From Sphaerothrix epifaneia (GTDB taxonomy: Bacteria; Cyanobacteriota; Cyanobacteriia; Phormidesmidales; Phormidesmidaceae), in NCBI RefSeq assembly GCF_042788235.1, contig NZ_JBHZOL010000085.1, forward strand, positions 51,982 to 115,981: a stretch of 64,000 bases of DNA, given 5' to 3'. Within the stretch, counting starts at the first letter, position 1, and every line of letters begins with the position of its first letter. This document shows positions 61,054 to 64,000 of the stretch, one piece after another. The position numbers and the translations under genes are program-made. The notes under the pieces were generated by a model. That model was not told the DNA's origin, did no database searches, and saw nothing but the letters and a program-made list of their open reading frames with translations.

Positions 61054-61782
61054 ATGGATCTAGAAGATTTTTGCATTCGACTCAATCAGCTTGAACTTTC
61101 AAATGCTCAACGTGCTTTAGCTATTTTGTGGTTCCATGACTGTCAAACCCCAGGTATATGTATAAAAGCGAGTACACTCGCACGTAACATTTATACCGCT
61201 GGACTTGGCAACCCTAATCCAAAACAGCTTGTAGGATCAATTGCGAATACGAAACTTGCACTTAAGACTAATGAGGGGTTTAAACTCTCGACAATTGGAC
61301 GTGAAACGATTAAGAGTTTACTTACGCCCATTTTAGAGGGTGTAACTGCTGATGTTGATTTAGAGCATGGCTATCTACCAGAAGCAATCTGGAAGAATAC
61401 AAGAGGATATATTGAGAAAATTGCCTTTCAGGTTAATGGTTGCTTTCAATACGGGTTTTATGATGGTGCATCCGTGCTTCTTCGTCGGCTAGTTGAAACA
61501 CTTCTAATTGAGTGCTACGAGCATAATAAAACTCAAGCTCGTATATCTGATTCTGATGGCAATTATCTTATGCTGTCAGGAATTATTGCTGATGCTGTTG
61601 ATAAAAGTGGGCTTTCACTGGGGCGTGAAACAAAATCTGTTTTACGGGAATTAAAAGCTATTGGCGATCGATCAGCTCATAATAGACGCTACAACGCTGT
61701 TCGGGCTGATTTAGAAAAAATTCGCTTGGGAGTACGTTTAGTAGTAGATGAGTTAATTCAACTAGCGGAGTTGAAACGTTAA
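61054..61782 (+). CDS. Winged-helix plus HEPN-like (DUF4145-type) protein
   Basis: The 242-residue product has an N-terminal winged-helix-like part (about 15-90, NAQRALAILWFHD to LSTIGRETIKSLL). The C-terminal helical domain (about 115-240) contains YGFYDGASVLLRRLVETLLIECYE, LKAIGDRSAHNRRYNAVRADLEKI and RLVVDELI. The RSAH segment in a helix bundle resembles HEPN/DUF4145-like domains, which in some proteins are RNases. It starts 10 bp after the preceding frame, suggesting a two-gene module. AT-rich composition and few HIP1 sites suggest transfer. Function is unknown. Confidence 0.65.
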   Translation: MDLEDFCIRLNQLELSNAQRALAILWFHDCQTPGICIKASTLARNIYTAGLGNPNPKQLVGSIANTKLALKTNEGFKLSTIGRETIKSLLTPILEGVTADVDLEHGYLPEAIWKNTRGYIEKIAFQVNGCFQYGFYDGASVLLRRLVETLLIECYEHNKTQARISDSDGNYLMLSGIIADAVDKSGLSLGRETKSVLRELKAIGDRSAHNRRYNAVRADLEKIRLGVRLVVDELIQLAELKR

Positions 61783-61843
61783 GGTCTTTTCATGCCTCTG
61801 TTACTCCTGTGGTTGCTCGTAAAGATCAAGAAGAGTTCTACAT

Positions 61844-62119
61844 ATGGAATTTGAATGGAACCCAGACAAAGCAGAACTAAACATTGAAAAGCATGGTGTT
61901 TCTTTTCAGGAGGCTACAACTGTATTTAATGACTCTCTATCCGTAACCTTCCCTGATCCTGATCATTCTATTGGAGAAAACCGCTACGTTATCATCGGTA
62001 TATCTCGGTTTGGGCAGCTTTTAGTCGTCGCACATACCGACCGAGGAGAAAAAGTACGAATCATAAGTGCCCGAAAAGCAACTCGGCAAGAAAGGAGATT
62101 CTATGAAGAAGGAAGTTGA
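61844..62119 (+). CDS. brnT: BrnT-family toxin
   Basis: The 91-residue product matches BrnT ribonuclease toxins: FEWNPDKAELNIEKHGVSFQEA at the N-terminus, then a DPDHSIGENRYVIIG segment and GEKVRIISARKATRQERRFYEEG at the end. The conserved Arg, Lys and Glu positions of the family are kept. The toxin cleaves RNA and is neutralised by the antitoxin encoded by the next gene, which overlaps its end by 17 bp. The start is ATG 61844. It lies in the AT-rich accessory segment. Confidence 0.88.
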   Translation: MEFEWNPDKAELNIEKHGVSFQEATTVFNDSLSVTFPDPDHSIGENRYVIIGISRFGQLLVVAHTDRGEKVRIISARKATRQERRFYEEGS

Positions 62120-62348
62120 GAACGAAATGGAAGATGAATTACGCTCTGAGTACGATTTTTCTCAGATGCAGGGAGCTGTTAGAGGCAAGTATGTTGAGCG
62201 ATATCGTGCAGGGACAAACTTAGTGCTTCTAGATCCCGATGTTGCCCAAGCTTTCCCCAATGATGCGGCAGTAAATGAGGCATTGCGGCTGTTGATTCAG
62301 GTTGCTCAGCGCCAGCAGCTCAACACTGCGGTGCAGCGGACGGAGTAA
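62103..62348 (+). CDS. brnA: BrnA-type antitoxin
   Basis: The 81-residue product overlaps the end of brnT and contains the YDFSQMQGAVRGKYVERYRAG segment and the FPNDAAVNEALRLLIQVAQ helix characteristic of BrnA-type ribbon-helix-helix antitoxins. I chose ATG 62103 over the upstream frame start at 62067 because translation is then coupled to the toxin stop. A GGAG ribosome site (62095-62098) lies just before it. The C-terminal tail is Gln-rich. It should neutralise the toxin and repress the shared promoter. Confidence 0.82.
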   Translation: MKKEVENEMEDELRSEYDFSQMQGAVRGKYVERYRAGTNLVLLDPDVAQAFPNDAAVNEALRLLIQVAQRQQLNTAVQRTE

Positions 62349-62449
62349 AAGTCATTGGTAAGAGTTCAAGGTTATTAGCCGCCGCTGACCTATGCCGTTA
62401 GACCGCAGCAAGCCATCATTGGGCAGAGACTAAGAAGTCATCTGTAAAC

Positions 62450-63379
62450 TCAGATCTTGACTAATTTCTTGCTGGACTCCCAAAGCTCACGTGCTTTCCG
62501 TTCATCGTAAGATTCCTGAGAAGATAGAACTTCTTGCAACCCATCAAAATATTTGCCTGTTACGTTCTCCAATTCTGGGTCGAGGATAAGTCTGGCGAGA
62601 GCAGCACCCATTGCTTGAGAACTTTTGGCGTTCTCCAAAACAGTGGGTGAAATGGCTGCACTTAACGCAGAAAGCTCCGCCTGACTGTAATCCCGCGCCA
62701 GCTTCGTGTCGAGCATTAAGCCTGGATTAAAAGCATTGACGGTCATTGGCGATCGCTGCTTCTGTAAGCGGCGAGAAAGCTCATAAGCACAGAGAACATT
62801 GCAAAGTTTGGAGGTGGTATAGCGAACCCGCCCTACATCTCCACCATCTCCATCTCCGTTATCACTGGGGAAAGCAAGCAATTCAACCGCTTGATATTGA
62901 GGGGCAGGCATTCCAGTCTGTGTCGCTGGATTGTGCGTGTCGCTGCTGACGAAGACGATGCGAGAAGAATCACTCATATTTGGCAAAAGCAGATTGACGA
63001 GTAGGAAATGTCCCAGATGGTTGACCCCAAACGTCATCTCAAAGCCGTCTGCTGTATATTGGGTATCCGAAACGATTTGAATTCCTGCGTTGCAAACGAT
63101 CGCGCATAAAGGAGGACGCTCTGCCTGCCTAAAATTTTCTGTAAACTGGCGGACAGATACCAGAGATGCTAAATCCAGAATCATGCCTTCAATATGCGGA
63201 TACTCGGTTCCAGTAATCAAATTCTGAACGGCTGCTTCGACTGTGGATGGATTTCGACTGGCGATGACAATGTACCAATCTTGCCCCGATTTTGCGATCG
63301 TCTCAGCGCAGTGGTAGCCTAATCCACTCGTTGCACCAGTGATAATGATTGTTTTGCTAGGTTGCGTTGAAACTTGCAT
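62450..63379 (-). CDS. Short-chain dehydrogenase/reductase
   Basis: The 309-residue product has the SDR cofactor motif TGATSGLGYHCAE near residue 17, the DLASLVSVRQF segment, CNAGIQI, and the catalytic Tyr-Lys in RYTTSKLCN near 200. NAFNPGLMLDT and a C-terminal FDGLQEVLSSQESYDERKARELW segment resemble the protochlorophyllide-reductase-like and WWOX-like SDR group. The coenzyme is NADP(H)-like but the substrate is unknown. ATG 63379 is set by AAGGTG, 6 nt upstream. The gene is divergent from a MerR regulator and very likely controlled by it. Confidence 0.9.
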   Translation of the reverse strand: MQVSTQPSKTIIITGATSGLGYHCAETIAKSGQDWYIVIASRNPSTVEAAVQNLITGTEYPHIEGMILDLASLVSVRQFTENFRQAERPPLCAIVCNAGIQIVSDTQYTADGFEMTFGVNHLGHFLLVNLLLPNMSDSSRIVFVSSDTHNPATQTGMPAPQYQAVELLAFPSDNGDGDGGDVGRVRYTTSKLCNVLCAYELSRRLQKQRSPMTVNAFNPGLMLDTKLARDYSQAELSALSAAISPTVLENAKSSQAMGAALARLILDPELENVTGKYFDGLQEVLSSQESYDERKARELWESSKKLVKI

Positions 63380-63411
63380 TGGTTTCACCTTGTTTATTAA
63401 GAACTATGGCA

Positions 63412-63443
63412 ACCTTAAAGGATGGAGTGTACTCCAATGTCAA
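63412..63443 (-). promoter_or_regulatory. MerR-type promoter and dyad operator for the SDR gene
   Basis: On the minus strand, TTGACA (63443-63438) and TAAGGT (63417-63412) are separated by 20 bp, longer than the normal 17 bp. The dyad GGAGTGTACTCC (63424-63435) fills the spacer. Over-long spacers around a dyad are characteristic of promoters activated by MerR-family proteins. It lies 33 bp before the SDR start and 25 bp before the MerR start. Confidence 0.8.
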
Positions 63444-63467
63444 GCGCGAGCCAAAATCTAGACTCTT

Positions 63468-63815
63468 ATGCTGATTAGCGAACTTTCACAAAAAACGGGA
63501 GCATCTAAAGACACAATTCGCTTCTACGAGAAGGTTGGACTTTTAGGTGCGACCATCGTTCGCGGAGAAAATAACTACCGTCACTATGACAATGAAGCCG
63601 TCGATCGCATGGCATTCATTCGGCAAGGGAAAGCACTTGGATTTACATTGAGTGAGATTAAAAAGGCGATAGATGAGTGGAATACCCTTTCGCCTCGTGA
63701 GAAGATACAAATAACTCGCAGTAAGCTTGAGGAAGTTGATGAGAAAATTAAGCAGCTTCAAGCAGAGAAATCTCATCTTACTAAGAAGCTGAAACGATTG
63801 AAAAATACGCCCTAA
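63468..63815 (+). CDS. MerR-family transcriptional regulator
   Basis: The 115-residue protein has the N-terminal MerR winged helix (LISELSQKTGASKDTIRFYEK, then GLLGATIVRGENNYRHYDNEAVDRM). The dimerisation coiled coil (about 75-110, EKIQITRSKLEEVDEKIKQL) is followed by a short Lys-rich tail. No C-terminal effector domain or metal-binding cysteine is present, so the inducer is unknown. The gene is divergent from the SDR gene, and the promoter at 63412-63443 has the MerR spacing, so activation of the SDR gene is likely. The start is ATG 63468. Confidence 0.93.
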   Translation: MLISELSQKTGASKDTIRFYEKVGLLGATIVRGENNYRHYDNEAVDRMAFIRQGKALGFTLSEIKKAIDEWNTLSPREKIQITRSKLEEVDEKIKQLQAEKSHLTKKLKRLKNTP

Positions 63816-64000
63816 CAATCCCGTTGATATCGACCGTACCGAGATGGTTGGTTGAGAACGAGAAGCTAATCGCAGCGGATGAACGGGGTCGTTATGCCGA
63901 CAAAGATAAATTTGTTAAAGTAATCGGGTTGTATTTCAAGTGCGATCGCCGATCTCCCGTAGGTTGGCTTAAGAAACGAAACTCAACTTACAACTTGACC
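63816..64000 (+). other. Open frame at the window edge, possible partial gene
   Basis: From about TTG 63823 the plus frame is open to the last base, giving RWLVENEKLIAADERGRYADKDKF and then FVKVIGLYFKCDRR in plausible protein style. There is no ATG and no ribosome site, so it may be a gene fragment or a gene continuing outside the window. I do not recognise it. Confidence 0.3.

Overview
The window is typical cyanobacterial chromosome. The octamer GCGATCGC (HIP1) and its core recur throughout, and several genes are specific to or characteristic of cyanobacteria: a CGLD27 protein, a Psb35-like photosystem II small protein, Vipp1/IM30, a group 2 sigma factor, ggt-type compatible-solute transport genes and an asr1734/Npun_R1517-like regulator. 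Coding is dense, on both strands, in short operons. I read it as a Leptolyngbya-like or similar non-heterocystous cyanobacterium, but the species is not determinable from the sequence.

Layout. Positions 1-9140 hold a DUF362 gene cut by the window edge, a DUF554 membrane protein, an initiator tRNA, the block yqeK-rsfS-CGLD27-asparaginase, a stress protein, a sigma factor, a Psb35-like gene, a NarL-type regulator and a DUF2294 protein. Positions 9879-14957 are a four-gene phosphorelay cluster: a PAS-PAS kinase, an Rcp1-like single-domain receiver and two receiver-kinase hybrids. Positions 15014-19523 are a ggtBCDA-like ABC importer whose ATPase gene is separated from the permeases by a purine tract and a GTTTTRR heptamer tract. 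Positions 19674-28225 are mixed housekeeping: Nudix, two TRAP permease subunits, a SpoU methyltransferase, a phosphoesterase, a universal stress protein, a TspO-like protein and a DUF938 methyltransferase.

Positions 28358-33383 form a tight three-gene minus-strand operon: a TRPM-type SLOG (LSDAT) protein, a TPR/Rossmann-like/class III cyclase protein with unusual base-recognition residues, and a secreted haemagglutinin-type exoprotein. Positions 33819-46316 carry a DUF815 ATPase, TMEM14, slipin, rlmN, uvrC, an aminotransferase with a thioredoxin, vipp1, tRNA-Glu and rdgB. Positions 46391-50880 hold a CHAT/TPR protease and an ShlB-type outer-membrane transporter, which may serve the distant exoprotein. 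Positions 51069-58211 hold an ABC exporter, a PhoD-like phosphatase, and an SLC13 permease divergent from a Crp-like regulator.

Positions 58222-64000 are an accessory region with remnants: an internally deleted Uma2 gene, five ~42-nt degenerate tandem repeats, a cold-shock/TM/C-terminal-domain fusion, a two-gene winged-helix/HEPN-like module whose first gene is frameshifted, a BrnT-BrnA toxin-antitoxin pair, and an SDR gene divergent from a MerR regulator over a textbook MerR-type promoter.

Across the window I also find at least six copies, some partial, of a dispersed ~80-105 bp intergenic repeat ending in a motif like TTAACcntGGTGGCTAC. The strongest candidates for something new are the LSDAT-cyclase-exoprotein operon, the 42-nt repeat array with the neighbouring two-gene module, and this intergenic repeat family. 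All calls come from reading the sequence and from family knowledge; no database search was run.
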